Assembly: GCA_948567375.1 (NCBI GenBank)
Contig: OX419756.1
Span: 72,208,552 to 72,272,551 of the forward strand
Reading direction: 5' to 3'
Length of the DNA stretch: 64,000 nt
Source of the DNA: Lunularia cruciata
Lineage: Eukaryota; Streptophyta; Marchantiopsida; Lunulariales; Lunulariaceae
Notes under the pieces: generated by a model
The model's database searches: none
Told to the model about the DNA's origin: nothing
Seen by the model: only the letters and a program-made list of their open reading frames with translations
Shown: in pieces, positions 26,610 through 39,459 of the stretch
Layout of the letters: each line of letters begins with the position of its first letter
Position numbering within the stretch: the first letter of the stretch is position 1
Program-made: the position numbers and the translations under genes

Positions 26610-27060
26610 GTAGAACTCTATTTGCCACAATTTGGTCTCTTTAGAAAGCCCTTGAGAAGACACTTCTAACAAAACAAAGCTCACTTTGTTTGGAAGTGTG
26701 ACAAGGAACCATAGAGAAATCATTCTTGACATGAATTAGGAGATGCCCTACCTTGAACTTGCAAGATTTGGCTATAGGATGCTTTGTAAGATCTCCTTAT
26801 AAGGCTTCATTCTATAAGCACTAGTTTTATGAAGACCAAAACCTTCAACTAGTTGTAAATTCTTTGTAGACTGTAGTTTGCCACAATTTTGGTGTCTACA
26901 AAAACCCCTTGAGAAGATGCTTGTAACAAGATGAAGCACACCTTGTTTGGAATAGGATCAAAAAGGAATTAACCCAATATGAATCATAAGATTGGTTGCA
27001 AGATGCCTTGTAAGATCCCTTCTGGGACTTCTTAAATGGGAACTAGTTCTAAGAAGACCC
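26610..27060. repeat. ~230-bp repeat units 1-2 of an interrupted array
   Basis: The unit contains tttgccacaatttt.ggt, cttgagaaga.gctt, aacaa.a.gaa.ca, gatgccttgtaagatc and aactagttgtaa. Two more copies occur at 28305-28640, directly past an LTR fragment. The array appears to have been split by that insertion. The right border of unit 2 is near 27060. Confidence 0.6.
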
Positions 27061-28304
27061 ATAAGCTATCACTCGTTGATAATACTCCTCGCCAAAATTT
27101 CTAATCATAAAATCTCTAAACATCACTTTTGGTCTCACTACATAACGGATTTCTACTTGAGTGTTGAAAGGGAGAGGATTTGGGACATTCACGTCCATAT
27201 CATCATAGTAGAATGTAGATTATCAAATCTCACTCTCTATCATATATCACCACAGGTAGAATCACTGGGTTTGGTGAGTTCATCACCTTGTCCATGAATT
27301 TTGCGCTAAAGTGATAAACTAGCGATACCCTCATTTGCTCACGCTGGATGTACATAACCTTGATGTGGAATGGATTTGGGAATGGAAAGCTAGGTGCGAG
27401 AAATTGTCCTCTTGGTGCATCCATCCCATCCGCTCTCTAAAGTCCTCCCTAAGTCTAGCAACTACTCTATGTTCTACACCTCAAATTACTGAGTTTCAGT
27501 AGTTTGTGCTCTTCCAAGAGGGGTGGTCCACTCTCTTGGACTAATACACTCACTCTGATACCATTGTAATACTCTGAGGACAAGAGAAGAGAGAGAAACA
27601 CAAATTACACACTCAACATTTGGTGCTCCAAAGGAGCACCTTCTCTTTATTATATAGACAAAGAGGATCTCCTCCAAGGAAGCTCCACTATAGGATTATG
27701 CACACAAATAGGTGCCATGTCAGCAAAATCCACCCTTGGATTACTTACTTGGATGGGTGACATGTTGGTCTAGGTCCTATCTGGTTGGCCAAACAAGCTT
27801 TGACCAAAGGGAATCTTGTAGGGAATCTTCCTATAAGAGTCTCAGAATCATGTAAGGTATCATTGGAAAGCTCTTGACAAGACAAACTAGGATGGAGGGA
27901 ATGCAAACCTTTCCTCCATTGGAAAAGGGGGGGGGGTCTGCACATTTTCAAGGCTTAATTCATCCGTTTGGGCCTCTGAAATTGCCTTCAAAAATTTCAA
28001 GCATATTTCAATTCCTACTCTATTAGTAGAAGTCCACATTTGGTGATACCTCTTTCTGATCTGTTTAGTACATCATGTGTAACATCCTTGCATATGTTAC
28101 CAAACCAATTCTCACCTTTAAATCATATGTCTAGCTATTGATTCTAAGGTTCTCAGGTCTATTTTGGTTTCTGCTCTATTAGTAGAAGTACTCTTTTGGT
28201 GATACTTCTATTTGATCTATTTTGAATATCATGTATAACATCATTCTAGATATTACCAAACCAAATTTCACATCTAGATCACATGGCTAGCTCTTGGTAT
28301 TACA
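27060..28304 (-). mobile_element. Truncated chromovirus: LTR, primer site and 5' leader only
   Basis: In minus orientation the LTR spans 28304-27565 (TGTAATACC to ATTACA). It is followed by TGGTATCAGAGTG (27563-27551), the usual initiator-Met tRNA primer site. The leader to about 27060 matches the region after the 5' LTR of the full element at 30146-30660, then stops abruptly inside the ~230-bp repeat array. No gag-pol follows. An unusual run of about ten G occurs inside the LTR near 27930. Confidence 0.7.
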
Positions 28305-28640
28305 ATTTGCCACAATTTTGGTATTTATAGAAAGCTTTTGTGAAGACACTTCCAACAAGATGAATCATACCCTATTTGGAATATGAACTACGGAGAAATC
28401 AACTTTGACATGAATAATGGGATACCTTGCATTGAACTTGTGGGATTTGGTTGTGGAATGCCTTGTAAAGTCCTCTTTGAGACTCCTATGGGAGCTTATT
28501 CCAAGAACTTCCAATTTGTTGTAACTTTTTTTAGACCCTTGTTTGCTAAAATTTTGCTATCTAACAAAAGTCCTTGAGAAGATGCTTCTAAAGAGATGAA
28601 ACATGGCATATTTGGACTACAAACCATGGAAAAATCAACC
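28305..28640. repeat. ~230-bp repeat units 3-4 of the interrupted array
   Basis: This resumes immediately after the LTR end with tttgccacaattttggt, the same word that starts the units near 26617 and 26887. A small open frame (28383-28577) falls inside it and is not judged to be a gene. Confidence 0.6.
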
Positions 28641-28679
28641 ACAAAGTTAGTTGCCTCTACCCTAGATAATACATTAGCT

Positions 28680-28935
28680 CGTAGTTACATGTAGAAAGCT
28701 CTTAGTCCAAGATATAGTACAACAATATTTAGTAGCCTTTAGTAGCCAATAGATCAGCCCATAGATGCATATAGTAATCTCTTAGTCCAACATATAGTAG
28801 AGCAACCCTCAGTAGCCTATAGTAGCCAATAGATTAGCACATAGTTGCCTATAGTAAGCCCTTAGTCCAAATGTAGTAGAGCAACCCTTAGTAGCTAATA
28901 AATCACTCCATAATTGCTTGTAGTAAGCCCTAACA
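28680..28935. repeat. Short minisatellite, ~70-bp unit, 3-4 copies
   Basis: The words cttagtccaa.atatagta, agcaaccct.agtagcc and agtagccaatagatcagc recur about every 70-75 bases. The unit ends degenerate into the flanking sequence. No coding sequence is seen. Confidence 0.6.
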
Positions 28936-29397
28936 TAACACATATTATAGAACTTGAGAGGAACCATATTGAAACACATAAGAAATTGTTTTTTAATGAG
29001 TAGATAATACACTTCATGACAGTTTACACCCTTGATCTACTTGGGATACAACTAGAGGATGTGTGGAGCTTACAATTGGAATAGATGGAGATTTTTGCTC
29101 TAAGTTTTAGCAATTGGAAGCATGATAGTATTGCTCCTTAGACCTTGGTGTGGTATCCAATTAATGCGTCTTTGATTTCTACATTAGATAGAGAATACTT
29201 GGGAACCAAGCATTATATCCAAGCTTACAAGTGTAGAAAGATAAAGTATTTGGAGGTTCTTGAGGAGCTACATGAGTTGTTTTGCCTTTAGTATGAAAGA
29301 TTTGGGTGTTCTAAAAAGATATGGTATTTAGATTAAGTTGACTAGTGATACAATAGTTTTTTGACATCCTTATAAATATAATGACATGGAGAGAACC

Positions 29398-30145
29398 TGT
29401 AATACCAAGAGCTAGCCATATGATCCAGATGTGAATTTTGGTTTGGTAACATCTGGAATGATGTTATACATGATGGTAAAATAGATCAGATAGAAGTATC
29501 ACCAAAAAGGTATTTCTACTAATAGGGAAGAAACCAAAATAGACTTGAAAACCTTAGAACCAATAGCTAGACATATGATTTAAAGGTGAGAATTGGTTTG
29601 GTAACATCTAGAAGGATGTTACACATGATGGACTAAATAGATCAAAAAGAGGTATCACCAAAAGGTGACTTCTACTAATAGAGTAGGATCCGTGATATGC
29701 CTAAAATCTTTCAAGGTAATTTTGAAGGCATAAAAGGATGAATTAGGCCTAAAAAATGTGTACAACCCCCAATAGAGGAAAGGCTGGCTTTCCCTCCTCT
29801 TGCTTTGTCTCATTGAGAGCTTTCTAATGGTTTCTCACCCACATGATTTTGAGATTCATATAGGAAGATTCCCTAAAAGTTCACTTTAGTCAAAGCTTGT
29901 TTGACCAACCAGATAGGACCAAGACCAACATGTCATCCATCCAAGTAAGTAATCCAAGGGTGGAGCTTGCTAACATGTCACCTATTTTGGTTGCCTAATC
30001 CTAGGGTGGAGCTTCCTTGGAGGAGATCCTCTTTGTCTATATAATAAAGAGAAGGTGCTCCTTTAGGGCATTAGAGGTTTGAGTGTGAAATCATGTATTT
30101 CTTATGATGTGTTCCTCTCAGGCCTCATATCCTTGGAATATTACA
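29398..30145 (+). repeat. 5' LTR of the chromovirus
   Basis: It begins TGTAATACCAAGAG and ends GGAATATTACA, giving the standard TG...CA ends. It is about 750 bases. It contains a ctatataataaagagaagg region, which could serve as a promoter or polyadenylation signal. Confidence 0.85.
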
Positions 30146-30146
30146 A

Positions 30147-30158
30147 TGGTATTAGAGC
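30147..30158 (+). promoter_or_regulatory. Primer binding site (initiator Met tRNA)
   Basis: TGGTATTAGAGC lies one base after the 5' LTR. It differs by one base from TGGTATCAGAGC, which is complementary to the 3' end of plant initiator tRNA-Met. The related fragment at 27551-27563 keeps the unaltered C. Confidence 0.8.
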
Positions 30159-30730
30159 AGATGTTGTCATCCAAGAGAGCGGATCATCCCTCTTGGAAGA
30201 ACATGGGCTACTAAGACTAAGTAATTTTGAGAAGAGACATCTTGGTGTAATTGGTAAATTAGGAGTACTAGAGGGAGGATGGAATGGAAGCTCCAAGAGG
30301 AAAATATCTAGCACCTTGCTTCCATTCCACATCAAGATTATGTACATTCAATGTGAGCAAGTAAGAGTCTATCTGGTTTTTCACTTTGAAGTAGAGTTCA
30401 TGGATATAGTGATGAGTTTGCCAAACCTAGTGATTCTACCTGTAGTGATTTATGATAGAGAGTGGGATTTGACAATCTACATTTTGTTGTGATAGATTTG
30501 AATGTCCCAAATACTTTCCCTTTTAACACTCAAAGTAGAAATTTGTTATGTAATGAGACCAAAAGTGATGTTTAGAGATTTTATGGTCAAGAATTTTGGT
30601 GAGGAATATTATCAACGAGTGGTAGCTTTGAAGGTCCCAATGATAGTTTCAATAGTTCATGCGCCCTCTAGACTGATCATATTACATCTCTGTTGAAGTA
30701 GACAATAACAATTGAGTGTTGTAGGAACCA

Positions 30731-33700
30731 TGGATCCATAGTTGCAGGAATTGGTGCAAGGAATGGAGAGGATATTGGAAAAATTTCAAGAGATTAAGAT
30801 GACCATGGAGGCATTACAAAGTCAACTGCAAGCCCTCAAGAATGATCAAGCAATGCAAGAAGAAAAGCCATCTCAAAACCCAATACCTGCAATCGAAGTA
30901 CTTGGAGAGGCATTCGTGCTCACAAACCCAATCAACAATGAAGCCACATTGCTATTCCGGATGAAGAAGACATGCAACATTGAGCTTTACAAGGAGTAGA
31001 GTATGATGGGAGTAGTGGAGAACTAGATCTTGCAAATGAATAGATATTTTTGATTGTTCTCAACAGAGATCACCAAGCATGCTAGAGGTGTGTTTGCATG
31101 TGGATACTTGACAGAGAAAGCCCTCACATGGTATGATGCTTGGGAAAAATCCATGTTGGCAGAGAGAAGGGAAGTCACATGGAAAATAATGCAAGAAGAA
31201 TTGCTAAAGAATTTCCAATAGTGGATTCCGAGAAAATTGCCCAGATGAAATAAAAGAATAGCATACAAGAGTATGTGGAGACATTTCTTGATCTACAAGT
31301 TGCAATAACCAACATGAGTCTAGCAAAGGCTCTCAACAATTTCAAATGAGGGTTAAAGGAGCGGATTTGCCAAGAAGTCATGGTTCAAAATCCTTGCACG
31401 GTATTTGAAGCCATTGCTTGTACGTAGAGAATAGCAAGGGCATTGGGTGGAGGTGAAGGAGTAGTTCCACCTCAACATTATCGGGCAGAAATGCCATACA
31501 TGGATGGACCAGTACTGATGGAACTAGGCAACCTTTGGTTTTGAGACCGAGGAACACGACCGCTTCAAAGAGAGCAAAGACGTGTAGAGGAATTAAGAGA
31601 TGGAGTCCCATGAGGAGAAGGAACTCGAGGAGAACAACACCATTGTTATAATTGTAGCCGTATTGGGCACATATTTACCAACTATCATGCTTGTCTCTCC
31701 AAAGGCCCTCGGCCTTCATACAAATGATCTTTGAACAACATGGAGAGACATACTGAAGAAGAGGAAGTGGAAATCACTTTGGAAAACAAAGATCTCCAAT
31801 AAATGTACCTTGCAGCCTTAACTGGCTCAATAAAGAATCAAAAAAGCAAGAGAAGGAAGAAGATGAGAGCACAAAGGTCCTAAAAAGCAACATCACAATT
31901 GATTGTCGTGAATAAAGTCCTAGAAGGCAATCAAGTGAGTATTAATAGATTTGGGAGCAACAGAGAATTTCTTGTCTCGCTCTATTGCAATAAGATTAGG
32001 AATGGATCTAGAGAGAGATGAGAGTGAAGAAATAGAGCTACCTAATGGGCAAATAGAGAGGATTGAATCATTACCTAGATAGGTAACACTCTTTGTAGGA
32101 GAATATTAGGAAGCAATTGAGTGGCAAGTGATACAATTAGCTTGTTATGATGCAATCTTAGGCATGCCATGGATAGAGCATTACAACTCTATGGTAGATT
32201 GGAGGAAGAAAATAGTGAGAACCCACAAATGGTTGATCAGTGGAGTTAAAGAAAAATCACACAGGCAAGAATTGCCTCTCTATGTCATAGGGACAATAAC
32301 TATATGTAGAACAATAGATGTTTCATGGGTCTAATAAGAGAAATCTAGAGTGCACAACTTGATGGACAAATTCTTGAGAAATTAAAGGATGTAGTAAATG
32401 AGCTTCAAGATGTCTTTCCCGATGATCTACTTGCAAGATTACCACCAAAAAGGAGAGTAGATCATAAAATTGAGACACTCACGTGGAAGACACCTCCTTG
32501 TAAGGCCCTATATTACCTATCACCTCATGAGTTGGAAGAGTGTAAGAATCAAATTGAGGATATGCTACAAAAAGGGTTCATCCAACCTAACATATAACCA
32601 TATAGAGCTCTTGTCTTGTTTATGAAGAAGGATGGTACAATGCACATGTGCATCAACTATCGGGATCTCAATCAGCAAATAGTGAAGAAAAAATACCCCT
32701 TACCTTGCATGGATGACCTATTTGATCAACTCAATGGAGCAAGACACTTCACTAAACTGGACTTGCAGAGCGGTTACAATCAAATCCAAATTACAAAGAA
32801 GGATGTGTAAAAAATTGCCTTTTGAACCAAGTATGGCCACTTCAAGTATCTCGTGATGCCTTTTGGCCTCACCAATGCACCAGCCACTTTCATGAGTCTA
32901 ATGAATGACATATTTCATCCATATTTGGATAATTTTATTATTGTCTTCCTAGATGACATCTTAGTATACAATAGAAAAATGACAAACACAAATAGCATCT
33001 ACAAGAAGCCCTCCAAATTTCAAGACAAAATCAATTGTATGCCAAACTCTCAAAGTGCAAGTTTGACAAGTCTGACGTAGACTACTTAGGGCATAGAGTA
33101 AGTGCAAAGTGTATTCAAGTATTGAAAAATAAAATAAAGGTCATTCAAAAATGGCATGCCTTAGAAGATCAAACTCAACTCAAGAGCTTCTTGGAGTTGG
33201 TGGGATTCTATCATTGATTTGTCAAAGATTTCTCCAAGGTTGCACAGCCTTTAACGACCCTAATTGGCAAGGGGAAGAAGTAGACATGGAGAACCGCACA
33301 AGAGTTGGCCTTTCAAGAATTGAAAGCCGCCTTGCTACATGCACCAATCTTGAAGTGGTATGACCCAAAACGTCTAATCAAGTTAGCTACAAATGCATTA
33401 GGCGTAGCAATAGGAGCAGTACTATAACAAGAGTGGCATGAAGGATGACATCCAATTGCATATTTCTTTCAAAAGTTGTTACTGGCAAAGCGTAACTATC
33501 ACACCACAAAATGAGAAGAGCTGGCTAGTGTCCTTGCAACCAAGCATTGCAAGCACTATTTGGGCGAGAAGGTATTTGTAGTATAGGCAAACCAAAAACC
33601 TCTAATCTACCTCAAGACACAAAAAGATCTATATCATCACTAGATTCAATGGGCAGAGTGACGACAATGCTTCAACATGACAATTACCTATGTGGAAGGT

Positions 33701-35160
33701 AAGAAACAACTTGCAGATGCATTCACCTGCATGCCAATGACAAACAATTTGGTGGCAGAGGTTAAGATTAACCTTGAATTCTAGCCAGAGATTTTGGCTG
33801 CTACAAAAAGTGATCCACAGATTGTAGGAGCGTAATCATCCAAAGGCATCACCAACACCAAAGGACTCACCTTTTGTGATGAAAAACTATGGATCCCCAA
33901 TGTCCCAGAATTATGTATCACTATTCTAGCAAAATGTCATGATTTAGCCATTGTAGGTCATGTCGGAGTAGACAAGACCTTGGATGCAATCCAACGCTAT
34001 TACTATTAGCCCAAGATGAGCAACAATGTGATAGACTATGTGTGCAGCTACATACTTTGTCAACAAAACAAAGCTTCTAATCAAGCTCTTATAGGGCTCC
34101 TTCAACCTCTCCCCACCTTTACACGACATTGGGAATAGGTGAGTATGGATCTTGTGTATGAATTACCCAAGACCACCTCAAGGTTTGACTCCATCATGGT
34201 CTTTGTGGACCGGCTCAGCAAAATGATTCATGTATGCCCTACCACCAAGGATGTTACCGCTCCATAACTAGCTCAATTATAATTAGATACAATCTTCTCT
34301 CACCATGGCTTGTCTTAAGCACTCATCACCAATAGAGACACTCAATTCACCAATTTGTTCTGGCAAACACTCATTGGTTTCTTTAAAACCAAGTTGGCCA
34401 TGTCCACAGCTTACCACTCCCAAATAGATGGACAAGCAGAGCGGGCTAAGCGCACTATTGAAGACATGCTACGTGACTTCACCTTAGAGGAGCAAGAGAG
34501 GTGGAACACCTTACTCCCATTGGTAGAATTTGCTTACAATAATTTGGTGAATGCATCCATCCATGTCACTTTGTTCTTCCTCATGTATGGTGAGCATCCC
34601 TTCATACCATCTAGCTTGATGAAGATCCATCCGATGGCTACCAAGGTTGATGCAATCAACACATTTGTTTCTCCAACAAGGTGTGAAGAGCATCAAGCAC
34701 ATATTGCAGATTGCATAAAATAGATAGAAGAAATATGCTAATGCACACCATAAGCACATGGAGTTCAATGTTGGGGATCAATTGTGGCTGTCTACAACCA
34801 ACCTCACACTCATTGGCCTTCATAAGCTTAGACCCCGTTTTATTGGGCCTTTTTCTATTCTTTGTTGAGTTGGCACTATGGCCTATCACCTCAAGCTACC
34901 ACCACACATGAAGATCAATCCAATGTTCTATGTTTCCTTGCTACGCAGATATACTCCCCGATTGAACCCCTGTCATTCCACACAAGACATTTGACCTTGT
35001 CCGACACTCATTGATGGCACGGAGGAATATGAAGTGGAACATATTCTCCAAAAATGCATGCGTATAACTAGCCATCCACAGATAGACTATCTAGTATAGT
35101 GAAAATGTTACCTCCTCTATGAAGCAACCTGTGAGCTTGTTGCCAATTTGACACATGCAC
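30731..35160 (+). pseudogene. Chromovirus gag-pol with many stops
   Basis: Segments appear in order. A gag coiled region (30742-30999) follows an ATG with a stop three codons later. A zinc-knuckle-like CYNCSRIGH (about 31645) has its last Cys replaced by Tyr. A retropepsin site (31940-31965) reads LIDLGATENF, with Leu where Ser/Thr is expected. Reverse transcriptase (32400-33080) has [10 protein letters not shown] and the catalytic FLDDILVY. RNase H-like sequence follows to about 33730. Integrase (33940-34720) has a DxxSKMIH-type core and GQAERAKRTIEDMLR. A chromodomain-like end (35015-35140) has EEYEVEHILQ. Many stops are TAG or TGA where Gln or Trp is expected, typical of C-to-T decay of methylated DNA. 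It makes no intact polyprotein. Confidence 0.85.
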
Positions 35161-35212
35161 CGATGTTGGTGCAAGCATTGAGCAACAATTGCATAACGAG
35201 GACGTTGCATCT

Positions 35213-35225
35213 AAAAGGAGGGAGG
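35213..35225 (+). promoter_or_regulatory. Polypurine tract
   Basis: A purine-only run aaaaggagggagg lies two bases before the 3' LTR. It is the expected plus-strand primer position of an LTR retroelement. Confidence 0.75.
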
Positions 35226-35227
35226 TT

Positions 35228-35953
35228 TGTAATACCAAGAGCTAGCCAGATGATCTAGATGTGAAATTTGGTTTGGTAACATCTGGAATGATGTTATACA
35301 TGATGGTTAAAATAGATTAGATAGAAGTATCACCAAAGGAGCACTTCTACAAATAGTGCAAAAACCAAAATAGACTTGAAAACCTTAGAACCAATAGCTA
35401 AACATATGATTTAAAGGTGAAAATTGGTTTGGTAATATTTGGAAGGATGTTACACATGATGGACTAAATAGATCAAAAAGAGGTATCACCAAAAAGGGAC
35501 TTCTACTAATAGAGTAGGATCTGAAATATGCTTGAAATCTTTGAAGGTAATTTTAAAGGTCTAAATGGATGAATTAGACCTAAAAATATGCAGATCCCCC
35601 CCTCCCTTTCTTTGTCTTGTCTAGAGCTTTCTACCGGTACCTCACCCATGTGATTTTGAGATTCTTACATGAAGATTCCCAAAAAGATTCCCTCTGATCA
35701 AAGCTTGTTTGACCAACCAGATAGGACCAGGACCAACATGTCACCCATTCAAGTAAGTAATCCAAGAGTGGAGCTTGCTGACATGTCACCTATTTGTGTG
35801 CCTAATCCTAGGGTGGAGCTTCCTTGGAGGAGATCCTCTTTGTCTACATAATAAAGAGTAGGTGCTCCTTTAGGGCATCAAAGGTTTGAGTGTGAAATTG
35901 TGTGTTTCTCATGGTGTGTTTCTTCTTAGGTCTCATATCCTTGGAGTATTATA
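35228..35953 (+). repeat. 3' LTR of the chromovirus
   Basis: It starts TGTAATACCAAGAG like the 5' LTR and ends gagtattata, so the terminal CA has mutated. It is slightly shorter than the 5' LTR owing to small gaps, including loss of part of the G/C-rich segment. Confidence 0.8.
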
Positions 35954-35999
35954 GAAACTTGATTTAGAGTTGGAGTATAGACCTGTTTGAGACTGATTA

Positions 36000-36207
36000 C
36001 AACAATCAATCTAACAATGGAGCTTTCCGATATGTCCCTAATCCATGTATCTCATCCAAGGATGGAGCTCCTTTTGAGTGGATCTTCTTTGCTATATAAT
36101 AAAGACAAGGTGCTCTTTTGGAGCATCAGAGTATTGAGGGATGAAGCCTTGTGTTTCTCTTATGTTTCTCTTGGGGGTTTTTTTCCTATCCTGAAACCAT
36201 TACACTT
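36000..36207 (+). mobile_element. 3' part of a related LTR
   Basis: This shares ggatggagctcc, ctatataataaaga.aaggtgctc and gcatcagag with the other LTRs and ends in a cattaca. The 5' part is absent, so it is a fragment. It lies directly downstream of the chromovirus insertion. Confidence 0.5.
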
Positions 36208-37130
36208 GGTTAGCCTACTCTCCTTCTCACTGAGGAAGTACTCTTTAGCCTAATATGCTCTTCTCTCTCTATTAGACTCCACTCATGGTGAGCTAATCTA
36301 CTCTCCATTTCAACCTTACTTCTCCCTCTATGCAATATATAATCATGTTGTAATGAGGAATCATAGTGCTCATGGAGATGTAATGGATCATTATGGTGCT
36401 AGGGCTGAGGTGGACCTAGGTACATGGAGAGGCAAGAGTGACATGTACGCATGAACTCTACCAGATCACACCAAATAAAAAACCTTATAATTTTATTCAT
36501 CGTATATATATATCAAGAAGTCTCGCTATGTTTTACAATACTCTAATACAACACCACCCAAAACTCTCACTCACTTACTATGTACATAATTATCATCCAA
36601 TGCAAAATGTACCTCCTTCTCCTTCACACTCTCACTAATGTATACCTCCCCTCCTGCACCTCCACTACTTATAATCTCATCTTCACTCACAACCCCACTC
36701 TCTATGAATAGGTGTATGAGAACCCACTCTACATGAGTCGCACAAAAATGTCTCCCATTTGGGTGGCTAAGCTGCCTCTAGATTACAACAAGCTCTACCT
36801 CAATAGTCAATAACATAGGCTCAACCCAATCATAGTCCACTAGAGTAGATCTAGCTATCGTACTCTTCACTATGAGCGTTATACTCCTATGTACTACCCT
36901 TGGATGTTGGGTAAGGATAAGAAGTGAACATAGCAGTTGGGAAAAAGGTCTAAATGCAATATAGGCATAATGCCTAGCTAATATCTCTTAGTTGTCCTAT
37001 CTCTCACATGAACCAATCATCCACCAAATTTTGTGAAATTTTTTTCCTCCTTATTATGCTCCCTAAAGGTAAACAAAATGCACCTCTTATTATAGCAACA
37101 TTGAGCACTAAATCTCTCCCTCTTACTCTA

Positions 37131-37664
37131 TGTAATGTTCTGAGGATAGGAGAACCTCCAAGAGAAACACAAGGTTTCATCTCTCAATATCCAATGCCTT
37201 AAAGAAGCACCTTGTCTTTATTATATAGCAAATATGATCCACTCAAAGGAAGCTCCACCCTTGGATCATATACATGGATTGGTGACATGTTGATCCTTCT
37301 TCTACCTAGTTGGTCAAACAAGTTTGATGGGAGTGGATCTTTAGGGAATCTTTTGTAGGAAGCTTAGAACCATATGGGTGAGTATCATTGGAAAGCTCTC
37401 AATGAGATGAACATGAGGGAAAGGCAAGGCTTTTGCCTTTGGAGGATGAGATTTTTCCAATTTTTGAGGCCTAATTCATTTTTTGAGGCCTCCAAAATTG
37501 GCTCTGATGTTTTCAAGGTGTTTTTGGTCTCTACCCTATTACTGGAAGTATTCTCTTGATGACACTTCTATCTAACTTACTTAAATCATCATATATAACC
37601 TCTTTTTAGATACTACCAAGCCAATTTCTACCTCTAGATAATATGTTTAGCTAATGGTATTACA
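37131..37664 (-). mobile_element. Solo LTR with perfect 5-bp target duplication
   Basis: In minus orientation the element starts TGTAATACC and ends ACATTACA, about 534 bases. It is flanked on both sides by CTCTA (37126-37130 and 37665-37669). It carries the shared LTR words (aagaagcaccttgtctttatta, ggaagctccacccttgga). The perfect duplication shows one insertion followed by LTR-LTR recombination that removed the internal part. Confidence 0.85.
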
Positions 37665-38389
37665 CTCTACTTCTATGAGTTTCATGGTCCCACATGCTAA
37701 CAAACTCCTCACACAATGCAATATATATTACCTAAAAAAATCATGTTAGTCTTATCTAAATCCAACACCATACACCAAAATTATGATCATGCAAACCACA
37801 CTCTTGGATTTTTTGGATCCCATTATGCCATACAAATCAAATATTGAGAAAACCAACCCATACAAACCACATACTTTGTGTAAACATGTTTGTATGGTTT
37901 GTTTGGTACTGTTGGTTTGCATGGCCCACACACCCTTGCACTCATGGGTTGTGCAAACCAATAAGTTTGTGTGGCATGACAAGTAAGTTTGCATGGCAAG
38001 ATATAGAAATTTTATTCATTCATTCAAAATCAAGATACATATTCAAACAAGCAAACGGGCTTACATGGGCTTTTGAGAGAAATCTTGAGTCTAAGTGCAT
38101 CTAAGTCCTCTTATCAAATCTTGTTTGTTGCATCTTTGATTTGGAACTTATCAACCAACACCATTTAGTGTAAGGCACATAATCCACCAAGGTGTAGAAC
38201 ATGATTAAACATGGCCCCTTTGTCTTCTCTACCATGTGCTTAGTCTCAAGTGATCTCTCATATGTCTCCATATATCTGGTAGATAGTTTCACTAGCCCCT
38301 ATGCTTTTAGATTTCCTTAAACTAGGTGAGTTGTGCTGATTTTACTGCACTACATGGATGGTTTCACTATCCCCACATTGGGATATCAC

Positions 38390-38900
38390 CACCCTTATCT
38401 CCCAATTACTTCACTTGTTTATTAATTATTGTTGCCTTGGCTCAGCATCCCAAACTCCTCTTCCTTGTCTCCCAATTTCTAACCGGCTTCTTTGTAAATA
38501 CATTTTCCTTCTCCATTGCCTCTTCCTTTGATTATTATCACCTTGTGCTCCCCTATCTCCCAATTACTATCACCAAATCCTCCTTTGATTATTGTCACCT
38601 TGTGCTCAAAACTCTAAATTGGATTCCTCTATTTTCCTCTTCTCCTAAACTCTTGAACTCTATTATGCCCAAAAATATCTCTCTTTCAAACTCTCTCAAG
38701 TCCTCATAAATTATCTCTCTTCCTTCTTTTCATGTTTCTTGGATGATCTCTCCATCTCAAACTCTCTCAAGTCCTTATAAAGGATCTCTCACTTCTCTTC
38801 CAATTTCAAGATTCTTGAAACACAAATAATATCTCCCTTCTCTTCTTGATTCTTGAAACACCTCTTTCATTAAATACTCTTCTTTTTATCTTGTTCCCTC
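38390..38900. repeat. Small internal duplications in pyrimidine-rich sequence
   Basis: cctttgattatt.tcaccttgtgctc occurs twice (near 38527 and 38582), and caaactctctcaagtcct.ataaa occurs twice (near 38687 and 38758). The sequence is T/C-rich. No gene is seen. Confidence 0.5.
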
Positions 38901-39459
38901 GCTCTCTCATCTACCTTTCAACAACTTTTGAATTTGAAATTGATTGTCATCTTCTCTTGCATCTTGCTTCTACCAAATTGTACCTTCCTTCCTCTGACCC
39001 TTCAACCACCAATGACTTCCTTTTGGTCCTTTCAAAAACAGTTTCAAGAACTTGATAGTGACTCCATATAGCACTTCTATATACTCTACCATTCCCCAAG
39101 AAAAAGTATGCATTCTCACACATTCTACTTTCATGCATTCTATGCAAACTAGCCTTCTTGCATTCCATGCAAACATATTCCATGCAAACGAGCTTAGCTC
39201 ACAACAAATAGTAACCAAGGTGTCCTATATTCTAGATTCATGCATATCATATACAACCAAATAACTATAACATAGATTTATTTCAAAAATATCATAGTCC
39301 CAAACATATCATTTACTTGATTGCACAAAAGCTAAACAATTTTGCAGAGCAAGAGTTCTTGCTTCTTCTCTATTCTTTGTTTGATACTTTGAGGTATGCT
39401 CCACCAATGATTCTCCTTCATTTTCCATCTCATAATAATAGTCTTCTTCTACCTAGTTG

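Larger units (their letters stand above)
29398..35953 (+). mobile_element. Full-length Ty3/gypsy chromovirus, inactivated
   Basis: The order is 5' LTR, tRNA-iMet primer site, gag, protease, reverse transcriptase, RNase H, integrase, chromodomain-like end, polypurine tract, 3' LTR. The flanking five bases are gaacc (29393-29397) and gaaac (35954-35958), a likely target duplication with one change. Numerous in-frame stops lie through gag-pol. In the first ~92 aligned LTR bases I count about five differences, which suggests an old but not ancient insertion. The chromodomain places it among chromoviruses. Confidence 0.85.

Noticed and set aside
20280-28935. CRISPR-like array because of regular repeats
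   Set aside because: Repeats are contiguous minisatellites with no unique spacers, and the genome is eukaryotic.
37752-38104. Overlapping frames around 37.8 kb on both strands
   Set aside because: They come from repeated gtttg.atgg / caaaccatac words; no motif or splice support.
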